Below are positions 22,782 to 34,994 of a stretch of DNA of 64,000 bases, in pieces. The notes beneath the pieces are model-generated. The model had not been told where the DNA came from. It did no database searches and saw nothing but the letters and a program-made list of their open reading frames with translations. The DNA lies in the NCBI GenBank assembly GCA_029948255.1, contig JALIZF010001911.1:1-64000 (forward strand), read 5' to 3'. Every line of letters begins with the position of its first letter. Within the stretch, counting starts at the first letter, position 1. A program made the position numbers and the translations under genes. The DNA is from Telmatactis stephensoni. Taxonomy: Eukaryota > Cnidaria > Anthozoa > Actiniaria > Isophelliidae.

Positions 22782-23471
22782 TCTCAACTTTCTAAATTTG
22801 TTTCAAAATTCGTGATTTTTAACGGCTAGCTTTTTGTTCAACCTCCTCTCTCAGAACTTTTTGTGAAAAAGTGAAGCGTTGTCTTGGTGATGGAATTTGT
22901 TTGTTTGATACGCAGTCTGACGCGAGACTCTTTCATTGTTACTCAAGAAACGTTTTTGCGCGCGCTGTCATGCACGGACAGATTTGCGACCCCTTTGTGC
23001 TCATTTTCAAACGAACGGTGCAAAACTCTGGAATGATATGATCAGTTACTTTTTGTTACCACTGAAAATTCTCAATATAGCGTATGCAAGCACTTACCTT
23101 TTCGTATGGGAAATCCGTTGCTAAAATTGAGCCCTGGTCGGCGCGCGCATGCATATTCACACATCATCTTACCGCGCGCTTCCGCGGGCTTAGGTAAAGT
23201 CAAGCACAGGATCTCCATGGCCACATACTTATTTCTATTTGTTAAAAGTAGAATACCAATAAAACGTTTACCAGAATCAAGAACAGGAAACAAACAAAAT
23301 TAATTGATTAACAGAAAAACAAAAAACAAAAATTTTCTGGCTGACAATTAGTGTTGACACAGGAAACCCAGTAATTATCGATTTTGATAATTTCGGACTG
23401 AGCAGCCTGGCCTGGCAAATTCAAGATGGCTGACAAGAGTTTGGAATTTTGATTCTTGTTCGCTCTAAATC
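22782..23471. promoter_or_regulatory. Shared divergent 5' region of PIM-like kinase and CMTR2
   Basis: The start codons of the minus-strand kinase and of plus-strand CMTR2 are about 690 bp apart, so their promoters must share this interval. A CACGTGAC E-box lies just inside the kinase transcript near 22735. CAAGATGGC, a YY1-like motif, lies at 23422-23430 on the CMTR2 side. No TATA box stands out. Confidence 0.45.
23426..23452 (+). other. Upstream ORF before CMTR2 exon 1
   Basis: Eight codons (MADKSLEF) and a TGA, ending 19 bases before the CMTR2 start codon. The start context AAGATGG is strong (purine at -3, G at +4). If transcribed it could lower translation of the main frame. Confidence 0.4.
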
Positions 23472-24173
23472 ATGTCTCGAAAAAGAAGAAGAAAAGTTTT
23501 TCAACCTCGTAACGAATTTCTGACTGAAGATACAGCTTCTTCTATACGCCATGAAATAACTCAACTGTTTAACAAGAAATTCACACTGAAGGATAAACAA
23601 CAAACATGGACACTGCCTGGCAGCGAATATCTTTTCAAGGAAGAACCTTTCACGCTTGCTGAGTTTCTAGTTTTGAAGGAAGACTTAAACTCAACGAAAA
23701 GTCTTTTGAATGACATGGACATTGAACAGTGGCATCAACATACTAGACGAATGCATAAAGCAGGATTTGTAGTCAGGAGTTTGAGAGAGCAGGCATGTGC
23801 AGAAATGTGTACTCAGGCGTGGGCCGAATTCCATGAGATTATAAGAACGTATGAGCTAATACCAACACAGTCCATTGAGAAAAAAGAGCTCAACTCAGTT
23901 CACTTGTGTGAGGCCCCTGGTGCATTTATTGCAAGTCTGAACCATTACTTGAAGAATAATGTGCCGCAAGTTCATTGGAAGTGGCTTGGCACAACTCTTA
24001 ACCCTTATTATGAAGGCAACGATCTTAATGCTATGCTTGATGATGATTCGTTCATTCTGGAAACAATGGAACACTGGGACTTTGGTTGTGATGGAACAGG
24101 AGATCTCATGAATTTGAAGAACCTTAAATCCCTGAAGGAAAATTGTCAACAACTTATGGGATCTGTTCATATG
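23472..24173 (+). CDS. CMTR2: CMTR2 exon 1 (N-terminal methyltransferase half)
   Basis: 234 codons from ATG, ending in phase 0 at ATG before GTAACT. It contains LHLCEAPGAF, the AdoMet-binding motif I of the FtsJ/RrmJ fold, and the conserved CTQAW segment. The residue two positions after that tryptophan is Glu119, where FtsJ-family enzymes have the first lysine of the K-D-K-E tetrad. The 5' copy of this exon expected for block A is not in the window. Confidence 0.88.
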
Positions 24174-24310
24174 GTAACTATTATGTTTATATGGTAACTA
24201 TATGTTGCTTTTTCTTGCTCCCACAAAAGCCTTGAAAATGTTGTTTTGTTAGAAATTTTGCCAGACACAGGCAGCAGGATGCTTAGAGTTGATTATTTGA
24301 ATCGCTGTGT

Positions 24311-24778
24311 CTAGATGCCTGCATGGCAGCCAGTAACAACCTAGCTTCAAAAGACTAAATGCCCGGCAGTCTGAAATTTTTTACAAAAATCAATAAAAAA
24401 ATTTAGATTCAAGGCATTGATTCCCTCTATCTTTGTTGGAATCGATGCCTTGAATCTAAATTTTTTAAATTGATTTTTGTAAAAAAAAATCTGACTGCCA
24501 GGCATTTTCTACAAGTTTTGAATGTTGTGACCGGCAATCGTCAACCGTGCAAATTTTTCTAAGTGCCTCAAATGAGTGTTTCATACTCTGCCCAGGTCAA
24601 AGAATTTGCTCAGTTTCAAATCTGTTGAGCTCACGACAAGCGCTTGACATTTCTAAACAAAGATAGAAGGATTCGATGCTTTGAATCTTAGTTGTTTTAT
24701 TGATTTTTGTAAAAAAATTCAGACTGCCGGGCATTAAGTCTTTTGAAGGTTGTGACCGGCTGCATCTAGACCAGAGGA
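24311..24778. mobile_element. Inverted-repeat element in CMTR2 intron
   Basis: Ends share GTCTAGATGC with its complement, and subterminal blocks CTTCAAAAGACT, ATGCCCGGCAGTCTGAA and TTTTTACAAAAATCAAT recur inverted. An additional internal palindrome lies at about 24385-24505. No target duplication was recognised. Confidence 0.65.
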
Positions 24779-27085
24779 GGGTGGTCAACTGGCACGTGAC
24801 AAAAATAAGCCAATCATAGCGCGTAAAATTTTGTAAACATGATTAGCCGGAAGTCAACAAAATCGACGGGTAAGCTTTCAGAAAATGCATGTTTATTTCC
24901 TTTTCTTCTTATACAAATACTGTTTCTGTCAGGAAATCATCTCAATATGCATACATGGTACTGGTGTAAAAATCTTACAGCATATGATAAACGTTAGCCG
25001 CGAAAAATTAAAGGAGATTTGCACAATTTCCCAATGACGTAAATCATCGTCAAGCCAAAAAGGGAGACCCGAAATAATGTATTTTTCTCAATTATTATTG
25101 TGTGTGGATTCACTGTAACATCTGAAATCGTTAGAAAAATGTCTGTTCTATTTAAAAAGTGAACCCCACATAACCCCACATCTTATCGTTTCGGAGATAT
25201 TTTCAGTTTTGTACGACAAGAGAACAAGGAAAACAGATCGATAATGGCGTCAATGACAACACATATGCAGTGAGACAGAAAGGCACTGAAAATAAAATTT
25301 GTATGTTACATTGTTGTTTTAGGTTTTAAAGTGTAACGTGGAATTGAGGGAAAGTGATCATAACCTTCAAATGGGGTTTCACGGACTGCACCCACGACTA
25401 AAAACCCAAAAGACATTTGGGGAAAACAAGAAAGGATTATTATGAAATAAATCTTTTATATACGGAAACTTCCACTCACAAAGTTGTACGAAAACAAGTG
25501 TGAAAAGAAAGTCAAAACAACATTTTTCGTTGTTACTGAAATTGCTGCAAATAAAACTTGTTTACTCTGCTTTTAACTTCTTTTTAGCATTAGCGTTTTG
25601 TTTTTTTAAATTTTCTCTTCTCCAGTTTTTTTCTCTCTAGTTTTTCCTCTGAGAATTTACGAACCATTCGATTTCAGTGCTTTTTATTTTCCATGCAATA
25701 TGAATTTATCTTGCTGTTCAAAATTACAAAGAAGCTCTTAACTGTCATATTTGAGGATTTTGATCTATAGGTGCGATCAGAGAAAGTGTTGTCTTGACAA
25801 TGTCGTGGTCTTGCACAACAAGCTACTGAACGTGTGGTGCTTCGTAGCTTTGCGAAAAGGCTGAAGCTAAAACTCAAAAATCAAATATAATCATGCATGT
25901 AGAAGCGTATACAAAACGAGAACAGGCTATATTCACAGCATTTTCAATGGAGATGAAAAATGTTGTTTTGAATATTAACTTACCGGCTTGCATGCCTGCA
26001 TGTTTTCATTTTCCCGCTCTTTTCGCTTGATTGCACAACTTTGTAAGTGAACGTGATGTTTTTTCCAAAACTCTTCAGTAATTTTACTGGAAAATCCGCC
26101 AAAGGTCGTCACAGATTAGATTACTAGTTTGTTTTCCATTGAAAATCAACATGATAACGATTTGGGCATAATATGGTTTGGTTCTTGGCTTTTCTTTTAT
26201 TAAATTATCCTTGTCTTTGACCAAACTAACTGATTTGATCTCAAATGTTCTCTGCCACAGTCTTCACATGTATTTCTTCATGTTATCCTCACAAAAGCAG
26301 ATTTTTTTACATAAACATAAGTTGTTCATACTTTTCATGCTGTCTACTAACACCAAACGAAGACAGATTCGCAAATATTTTGAAGCACGGAGATCCTCAC
26401 AGTTCGACGGTCAGAGAAGACTGACAAGAAAAAAGCAAAATCGACCATCATGCTTTGCGCGCATTGACCAACCTCCTCTGCATCTAGACATAGCATATTT
26501 GAATGATGTTTTACATCATTAAACACCATTTATATAACTGGACATTCATAGAGTCAGTCCTTGACGGAATGTTCCTCTCTCACAAAAAGCTATAAATTAT
26601 GTTCTAGCAAGAGAGCTAGCATTAGTTATCTTGGTTCTAGTTGTTATCTCTCTAAAACTAATCACTGCTTCACATCAAAAGGGCTTCAATCGTGCTACGT
26701 ACCCCAAAGTGGGAAGTGACAATAATTCTTCTGATTCTCAAAGATGTCTATTGGCATGCCCCCCTAACCAAATTTATTTAGTAGCAATAATTATTAAATA
26801 AATAAGTAGCAACAGTAATTACCAGTGTACACCCTGTAATTATTCCAAACCACCAGTTATGTGATATGACTGACCATGTGTTAATACATGTACAAATGAT
26901 GGAATGTAAACTTTGGTTTCCATACAGTATAATCACTATGATTGCTACATGTTACATTGTAGAGTGTGTTCAGTGAATGCAACCATCATATGGAAACTTC
27001 ACTAGCAAACAACTGCAGTGGTCATAGCAATCACAGCTATTGCCATCATAGAGATAGATATATTGTTCCACCAATCAGTGACTGT

Positions 27086-27895
27086 AGCAGTTATGGGCTA
27101 TTCCACATGAGAGTTGAAAAAAGCAAAAACAAATAAATGCTCAGTTTGCATCAAAAATGCATTTTAATATAGAAAAAAAATTGTTAGGCATTTAAGAAAA
27201 ATGAAGTTGGTGATGATAAGACTGATTTCTATATCAGGGGGAGTCCTCAATGTTGGCAATTGATGAAATTGACAAATTTGCTTAAAAAATTGGCCTTTTC
27301 TGTGAAGGAAATGTGTAAACTTTGAAAATTTTTTTTGCTGCAAAATCTTCTTTATTTGTGAATGAAATTAGCCTAATTGTGTCTCTGAAGAATGAAACTA
27401 TGCAAAAGCCAATTTAGTTTACTCAAAAGACCTAAATTGAGAGGGTTTTTGATGGTATAGAAATAACATTCCCAAAAATGTCATGTCTGCAACAGTTTAT
27501 TGTCATGTCCGCAACACACTGTAGTCCTAATAAATCCATAGAAACAAGCAATATCAATTCTTTCATTTTGGATTTATATAGTGCAGTTAGTATAGAGTTT
27601 AGACAGTATAAACACTTTTTTTGAAAAGTTTCAAGTTTACAGGATTTTAGCTTTGTTCAAGAGTAACTTCAAACATGGTTGTTTTCCATGTCATGTCCGC
27701 AACACGTCATTTACACATTTTTTCTCTTAATATTCAAAAGTCAGCCAAAATGTTTTTATGCTAAGATCAAAGGGACAACCAGGAGTATTGATTGGATGAA
27801 TTTCATTTGATTTGAAAAACATTATCTGGGTTGAACAGCCATTTATTACACTAGGTATAACCTCTGAAAGTCACGTCCGCAACGTGGAATTGCCC
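27086..27895. mobile_element. Probable transposon with reiterated TCCGCAAC motif
   Basis: The ends resemble each other in inverted orientation (GGGCTATTCCAC and GTGGAATTGCCC). Inside, GTCATGTCCGCAACA or close variants occur four times, all in the same orientation. No coding sequence. Confidence 0.45.
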
Positions 27896-28320
27896 TTATA
27901 TGGAAATGGCTATGATTGCTTCAACTGCTTTCAATTCCACAGTTTTCTGTGTTTATAATGAACAGAGAGTTGTTTTAAAAGTGATCATGTATATAGCTAA
28001 TTGCACAAACATTTGACCCTTTCAAAGCATAGAAGCTGAGACCAAAAGGAACACTGGGAAATTTGTTTATTAGATGATTTTAAACAAGCACATCGATGTG
28101 GATGTTTCAAACAGTGACAGAGATAAATTCTTGGTATTTCCAACATGATACGTAGCAAATTCACAGATAAAACACATGAATATCCATATATTACTAGTGT
28201 AACCAGGAGCCATTTCAGTATCAGCTTCTAGGTTTGATGATTTTGAAAGGGTCAATGTTAGTGCAAATAGCTATAAACCAAGCCTATTTACATATTAATA
28301 TGTTGTATTTATCTAATCAG

Positions 28321-28537
28321 GTAACAGCTGATGGAAGCATCAATTGTGCTGATGACCCTGGTGAACAGGAACAAGTAGTTGGTCAGCTGATATTTTGTGA
28401 AACACTCTCAGCCATTGAAATTCTATGCCAGGGTGGTAACTACGTGTTCAAGATGTTCACAGCACTGGAGTATCACATGATTAGCATGTTGTATCTCTTG
28501 TGCTGTCTTTTTCAAGAGGTACATCTCATCAAACCTG
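28321..28537 (+). CDS. CMTR2: CMTR2 exon 2
   Basis: 217 bases, acceptor ATCTAATCAG and donor GTAAGA, phase 0 in and phase 1 out. It encodes VTADGS, whose Asp is the second tetrad residue (D238), and NYVFKMF, whose Lys is the third (K278), so the D and second K of the catalytic tetrad are kept. It ends HLIKPG and joins GTSKGGNSEVYV of exon 3. Confidence 0.88.
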
Positions 28538-30118
28538 GTAAGAAATAATCACAAATCTCTACATAATCAGAGCTTACCGTTTTAGATTTCAAGTCACTCT
28601 AGCTAGAGCATTGATCAAAATAGGGCCAAATTTTAAGGAAGGAAAAATGATATTTGTCTTATCTTAATTAGACAACTTAGATAAGACACAAACCTCTCTG
28701 TATAAACAAACAGCACTTTTGACCCAAGACATGACATAGTGAGGAACTGTGTATTGAGCTGTTAAAGGACTAAAATTATGGTTTACTGTACATAGAGAGC
28801 TTGCATCTTACTTACAATGAGATGTGTCATATTTTCATTTGGAAAAAATGGCCTAAATGAGTGCCAAGTCAGTCACTATCGAGCCTGACATTCTGCAAGG
28901 TTTCAACTGGTGTGACATGATACAACTTTGATCAGTGTTCCCACTGTCCTTGACAAGTCAGGGAAATCAGCAAAAATTCAAGGCCAGGAAATTGTCAGGT
29001 TATAAATACCAGGAGAGTGGGAACCTCATGGCTGTAACATTACAAATCTCTGTGTATTCACAGTTTACCTTTTCAAATCACTCTAGAGCCTTGATCACAA
29101 TGAGTGTGATGTCAGTCATGGTATACTGCAATCTATTCTCCACCTGTTGACATATGTAGATGAATTTTTTATCAGCATTGAAAAATACAGGCCCTTTGCA
29201 ACATTACAGTATGCAAAACAAGAAGATTTCTGGATTCTGTACTTTTGGTTTGAGAATCAAAAAGCAATGTTGCTGTCAACATAATTATATTTTCTTTTTT
29301 ACATGGTACAACTGATTCAACTAAGGTGTTTGGGAGGAAAGCCTCAAATCTAAGATACCATGTGCATGAAGACTGGCAGCAAGTTCAAAAGGTGTACTGT
29401 CATTTTGAGAAAAAGTGTACTTCCCACCTCAGCAGAAACATTTTTTATTATATTTCACAGTTTTACTTCGTCTACGTTAATGTTTTCAATACATAATTTC
29501 CAAGCTTTTGGATTGATAGATCTATCTTTTGGGAATGAACAAATGATTACAAACGACAACAAACAATTACAAATCCAGTGTGTGCACACATTTCACCTGT
29601 CATAATAAGTGTGTGAGAAATATATATCATGCGCTGACATACAGTTTGATGAAAATATATTTTAGTTCTTTGATTAAAGGCTGAAGCCTGGCTAATTGCT
29701 AACAACAGTGAACCAGTTCTAAACATTTTTCATATTGCAATCTTTTTGCCCATGTGATGCTTATAATAAAATATGACAAAATATGAAAATATTTTGTTGA
29801 AAAGCTGGCATATTAATTTGCTTTTTACAGTGTGTAAGAAAATTTGTCTTATGAAGTTTGCTCATGATTATGATTTGTCAAAGAAAATTTCAGTACAGTA
29901 AAAATCCCTGGTCTTCAACCAAAGCATTTTGCACTGCAAAGATGGCCACATTTGAATACTTTTTAGTCATGTGTTGTCTGAAAATCAACACGAGGGCATA
30001 GCGCAAGAAAGTTGTCATATGAAATTTGTTTAACTTGGTACTTGGGCAAATCCATTTGCCATAGAAAATATCATGATATGCAGATGGGTCTTTAACACAC
30101 ATTACATTTGTTTCTCAG

Positions 30119-32719
30119 GAACTAGCAAAGGTGGCAACTCTGAAGTCTATGTAGTGTGTAAAGATTATTGTGGAACTTTACCCATGGAATACCAAGACAT
30201 AGTGCATGCCATTGCTTACAAAAGTAGCACCCCTGAGAAAGCACTATTTCCTTTGAAGCTAATTCCATCACAGTTCATTGAAAAACTTTTGGAATGTCAA
30301 CACTTTTTTATTGAAAAGCAAAAACATGAGATCATGGAAAATATCCAACATTTTTATCACATGGATAAAGAGGAGAAACAATACATATTTCAGATGAGGA
30401 AACAAGTGGCATTACACTATGGCAATCTGGTATCCGGTCATCTCGCCCACGGACCGATTCGCCCACACCAATTCGCCCACGCATTTCACGAATTCGCCCA
30501 CGCATTTAAATCACTTCAATCCACACCTACTACAAACCAGTCAAGGAGGTTTCATGATATAAATATGAAACTGATAGTAAAAGAACTGAAAATTGGCAAA
30601 AAATGTTTTCAGGCCGTTCCAAACGATATCTCTAGTACACATCATTATGGACGTTACGAACTTACGCTATAAGCCAAATTTAGTTCTTCGTTGATTTTTC
30701 TTATAAAATACTTGATCTACTTGATCTGTTTTCTACTGCCGGATTTTTTATTTCTAAGAAACGAACCAACACTATAAGAGATATTTGTTTTCGAAGTCAA
30801 CCGCACAAACCAACTCGGCGAGTTAAGTACCACGAACTTCGAGGTTATTCAGTCATGGATACAGTAACTTCAAACACACTTGTTTCTATGATGAATTACC
30901 ATTTTTAAAACAGGATCCGTCTTTCAACATTCAATAGCTTGGTTAACTTTAAACGGTAACAAAACTTAATAGAAGTTTTAGACGTGATTGTGAATGAGGT
31001 TTTCGCTAGCAATGCTGTGATTTGACGAAACCGATTTCACACCTTGTTTACACCCATCGTGGTAGAAGCGGACACCTTTTAAAACTTTCTAAACCTTTTT
31101 AACTGTCCTTTACAGTGATCTAAAACTTCGAGAGAATTAAAACAAAATTTGAAAATCTGTTGTTGCCAAATCGAGTAATTACTCAAAGGTAAACCACCAA
31201 AACCAGTAGAACTCAAAGCCGACCAGAAAGACGCCAAAGTTTTGTTTACGATACCAATATGTCAAAGTCAAAGTATCCATGCGATTTGTAGTGCAACATA
31301 AAGAAACTCTGACGGTTTATAAACTTTAAATATCAAAATATATTACTTATTACAGAACTTTTACTCAAAAATCTTGATTCAGTATCGCCTACAAGGCTTT
31401 TAATTTCGCGGGAATATCAAATTACGTTCGAATTTGTCAAGGAATCCACTTGAAACGTGGCGAAACTTTGAAGCCAAGTTTATTGTTTTGACTAGCAATT
31501 CTAAACAAAGTATTCCTGGACTAAGGACCTTTGAATTTCTAATCTTTGAACGAAAGTTAAACAGAAAGTTAGTATATTTCTCGAGACAGGTTTTTTTAGT
31601 TTCTACGAACGACTGAGACGCTTATCAGTTTCGAAATCTACAACTATTAAATTGTCTCGTTTGCTTCTGACATGTTCTAAAGTGGTTAAGATTAATCTGG
31701 AGTGTAGTTATCTAAGAAATTTCTGAGTTTCTTTCAAAATACTTTGAATATTGATCTGAAAAAAAAACCCCAGACATTTAACATACAACTTGAAGCAACA
31801 TTAATGTTTTGGCAAGAAGTTTTAGCTCCAAAACTTTCATGGTCAAACCAACAACTAGTTGGGCGTGTCAAAAATGTTTTTATTTTCACTAATTTGCTGA
31901 TTATAGAAATCGCTTGCTTACAAGGTAACTTTAGCAAATGAGGATTATCACTTGTTGTTATTTCAATATGTAATCCAAGCTGAAATTCTCAACAAGAAAG
32001 CAAACATCGTTCGAGTTGTAAACAATGTGTCAATTTCACGCTTCGAGTGTGTTTAGGTGGAGAGACTCGTTAGACAGCGTTTGATTTTTTTTCGGACATT
32101 AAAAAGTTAAAATGGCTTTTCTCGTGTAACTGAACTTTGAAAACCAGAAACATGAAAAGTATTATTAAAAGATCACTGATCATATAGAAGCTATATTATA
32201 AGAAGAAAATCTGACTTTGTAAACAGTTCGATTCGTGATCAAAACAATTGATTTCACGTCCGTGTTCATGTACTACAAAAGGATAAGCGAATTCAATATA
32301 AGTGTAAATCGAACTGAGCTACCGCCATATGAATCGAATTGACCGATGGTGGATTGAATTGACCTAGATCAAAATTACTTTGGATCGAAATGATGGTAAT
32401 TTAAATGCATGGGCGAATTGGTAAAATGCATGGGCGAGTTTGTGTGGGCGAAACGGTCCGTGTGCGAGTTGACTGTAAACCGGCAATCTCTTCAATGTAA
32501 GACCATTAAAGGACTCTGACCGCATCATTAGTGGGTGTTATTTAAATGGTATACAGCACTTGCAAGCCAGTGATGTCAATGCAAATGAACAGTACAGTAA
32601 CAGGAAAAAGACTGGGACCTATAATGACAGACATCACCATGACAACAGCTGGCTGGATTCCATCAAAGAAGAACATGCAGTGTTTGCATTTAATCCATCA
32701 GGCTGTACAAGTTTAACAG
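30119..32719 (+). pseudogene. CMTR2: CMTR2 exon 3, interrupted by transposon
   Basis: Exon halves 30119-30428 and 32490-32719 match block A exon 2151-2690 almost base for base. Without the insert and one copy of the 8-bp duplication the frame would be continuous to the donor at 32719. The block A copy provides the empty site. Confidence 0.92.
30429..32481. mobile_element. 2.05-kb non-autonomous DNA transposon in CMTR2 exon 3
   Basis: Flanked by the 8-bp direct repeat GGCAATCT (30421-30428 and 32482-32489), which occurs once at the same place in block A (2453-2460). The terminal inverted repeats are about 95 bases, beginning GGTATCCGGTCATCTCGCCC on the left and GGTTTACAGTCAACTCGCAC on the right strand. 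The motif CGCCCAC is repeated several times within each end at similar spacing, like transposase binding sites. The interior has no transposase-sized frame. Eight-base duplications occur in hAT, P and Merlin elements; the family is not settled. Confidence 0.93.
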
Positions 32720-33240
32720 GTATTTCACTTTGTAGTTGTGTGTAAAAAGGCTATTAAACATTCAATCCTTTATTCTTGGGTTGCATGTGATGTCACAGCA
32801 GCCATCTTTGATGAACTTCAACAAAAGATTTCTCATTAGCATTTATTGTTTGTTCATCCAACATGGCTACCAGTTCTTTGTCTTTTGAATCCCAAAGGAA
32901 TGGATGAAACCCAGCAATAGGTGCTGGCTAAATGAGGAAATCATATTTTGATAAACAAATCATCTGTACATTGTTTCCTTGGTGACCAAACTGTTAAGAA
33001 ACATGTTTCAACAACATCAATTAATGCATGCACATTTCTAAAAAAAGTTGCTGCAATTAGTGTTGAAAACTATTGCATTACAACTTTACACTATCATAAG
33101 GGTTTGTGTTACTCCTTAAATTCCATGAAAACTCCTGGAATTTAATTTATGTTTTCAAGGGTGCCTGAAAAAGTCCTTGGATTTTTTCCAGTTCTGTTCA
33201 AACTCCTTGAAAATTTAGTTTATGAGAAGTTAAAAAGAAT

Positions 33241-33790
33241 AACTTTGGACCCCAGAATACAGGTCCCCACGACTACTCAGGTCCTCATAACTCAGGTCCC
33301 CATAACTCATGTCCTCATAACTCAGGTCCTCATAACTCATGTCCTCATAACTCAGGTCCCTATAACTCAGGTCCCCATAACTCAGGTCCTCATAACTCAG
33401 GTCCCCATAACTCAGGTCCTCATAACTCAGGTGCCCATAACTCAGGTGCCCATAGCTCAGGTCCTCATAACTCAGGTCCTCATAACTCAGGTCCCCACAA
33501 CTCAGGTCCTCATAACTCAGGTCCTCATAACACAGGACCCCTTTACTCTGGTCTTCATATCTCTGGTCTCCATAATGCAGGTGTGTGCAAGTCAGTTCCT
33601 TACAACATAGTTTCCTGAAATGCAGGGCTCCACAATTTATGCCAGGTCCCCACAACTCAGGTCCCCAAAATACAGGTCCCCATAACTCAGGTCCTCATAA
33701 CAAACTCAGGTCCCCATAACTCAGGTCACCAAAATACAGGTCCTCATAACTCAGGTCCCCACAACCAAGGTCAACCCAGGTCAACCACGA
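33241..33790. repeat. 15-bp minisatellite in CMTR2 intron, block B
   Basis: The same unit as in block A, about 19 regular copies to 33535, then degenerate copies to about 33790. The predominant variants differ (GGTCCTCATAACTCA is common here), so the array has changed in copy number and sequence since the duplication. Confidence 0.93.
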
Positions 33791-33948
33791 CCCATCCTAG
33801 TAGGCAACTGTATAGTGTCTTTAAATCTATAATTTTTGTTGAATTCTGGGTCTTAGAGTCTATAAATTTGTAGGATGTGATATAAGTGTAAAAGTCTCGG
33901 GATGAAATTGAAATGCAGTCAATAGTTTCGTTTTTTCCCCTATTTTAG

Positions 33949-34994
33949 GGCTGTCCCAGACAAATGATGGAATTCAACTGATTCCACTTTTACCAGTCCA
34001 CGTACCGTGGCTGCTTCAAACACAGGACATGGCTGAGCTGAACTTCAGTTGGGAAAAGCATCAAGAAAGTTTTGAATTCACGTTTCTGCTCATCATATTA
34101 CATTACCACTTTGAATACTGCAACGGAGAAAGCTTCTATCTTGGATTCCTCGCAGGAAAATTCATTGGTTCAATTATTACAACAAGCATCTCCTCAATTT
34201 ACAACTGACAATGAAGCTTGTTGTTACTGCGGTGCTTATTCTATTGCAGTTCTAGATCGTCTTGTAAGGTTTACAGATGATAAACGAGATACCAAAGCAA
34301 TGGTGATGAACTTGTATTTGCACCTTGTAATTGCTTTGCCAGTTATCTTGAATCCCAAGACATCAAAGTAGATAACTGTAGTGTCATAGAGAGCATGGAA
34401 GACAAGGAGAAACCTCAGCTAGTTGTACTGTTCATTGTACCACATTTTAACTCCATTCCCCCTTACCCCAGGAAGAATGTCAGTCAACCTGTAGAATTAC
34501 TGTCCAAGAAAGATTTCCTAGAAAGTTGCATTAGTGGACTCAAGGTTTTATGTCCTGGTGGTACATTGGTTTGTCGTGTTTTCACATCTTTAACACGTTT
34601 TACTGTTGGCCTTCTTTTTGTTTTACATCGCGTATTCCAGGAAGTAACCTTCGTAAAGCCAATTGTGGGCTACCTGTGGCACCCGGAACGTTTTCTTGTT
34701 TGTAAAGGGTATCTAGGGTGTGGTCAAGAGGTGTTGAGTCATCTTGAGAAGGTCCGCACAGCAATGACCACATGTTTGGAAGAAGAAGATGTGTTCGAAA
34801 TTGTTGATATAAAGAGCTTGTTTGAAGACAGGTTTTATAGTTTTATTAGAAAATTGAACGAACAGCTTGCACACGTGCAGCTCCTGGACATTGTTAGACT
34901 GCAGACATTTTATGAATATCCTGATACAAGGATAACAAACGAACAACGTGAGGTTTTAAGAAAAGAAATCATACAAAATTTTAATCTAAATTAG
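33949..34994 (+). pseudogene. CMTR2: CMTR2 terminal exon, block B (frameshifted)
   Basis: Same acceptor and stop as the intact exon at 4174-5222. An 8-bp deletion after 34046 shifts the frame, giving a TGA at 34206-34208. A 3-bp insertion and then a TG insertion at 34319-34320 bring the original frame back, and the remaining C-terminal part is open to TAG at 34994. Confidence 0.9.

Larger units (their letters stand above)
24174..28320. other. CMTR2 intron 1 (block B locus)
   Basis: A 4.1-kb intron with an inverted-repeat element at 24311-24778 and a probable transposon at 27086-27895. Between 24780 and 27080 I see only AT-rich sequence. No exon with conserved content was found. Confidence 0.6.
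23472..34994 (+). pseudogene. CMTR2: CMTR2 locus, block B (damaged)
   Basis: Complete-looking CMTR2 gene in four coding exons: 23472-24173, 28321-28537, 30119-32719 (interrupted by a 2,053-bp transposon) and 33949-34994. All splice phases agree. Damage: K-to-E at the expected first catalytic lysine (E119), the transposon in exon 3, an 8-bp deletion after 34046, a TG insertion at 34319-34320, and a TGA at 34206-34208 between the two indels. Read through exon 3 into the transposon, the frame ends at 30672 after 409 native and about 81 foreign codons. The enzyme normally modifies the second nucleotide of the mRNA cap. This locus is unlikely to make a working enzyme, although exons 1 and 2 are open. 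Confidence 0.85.
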
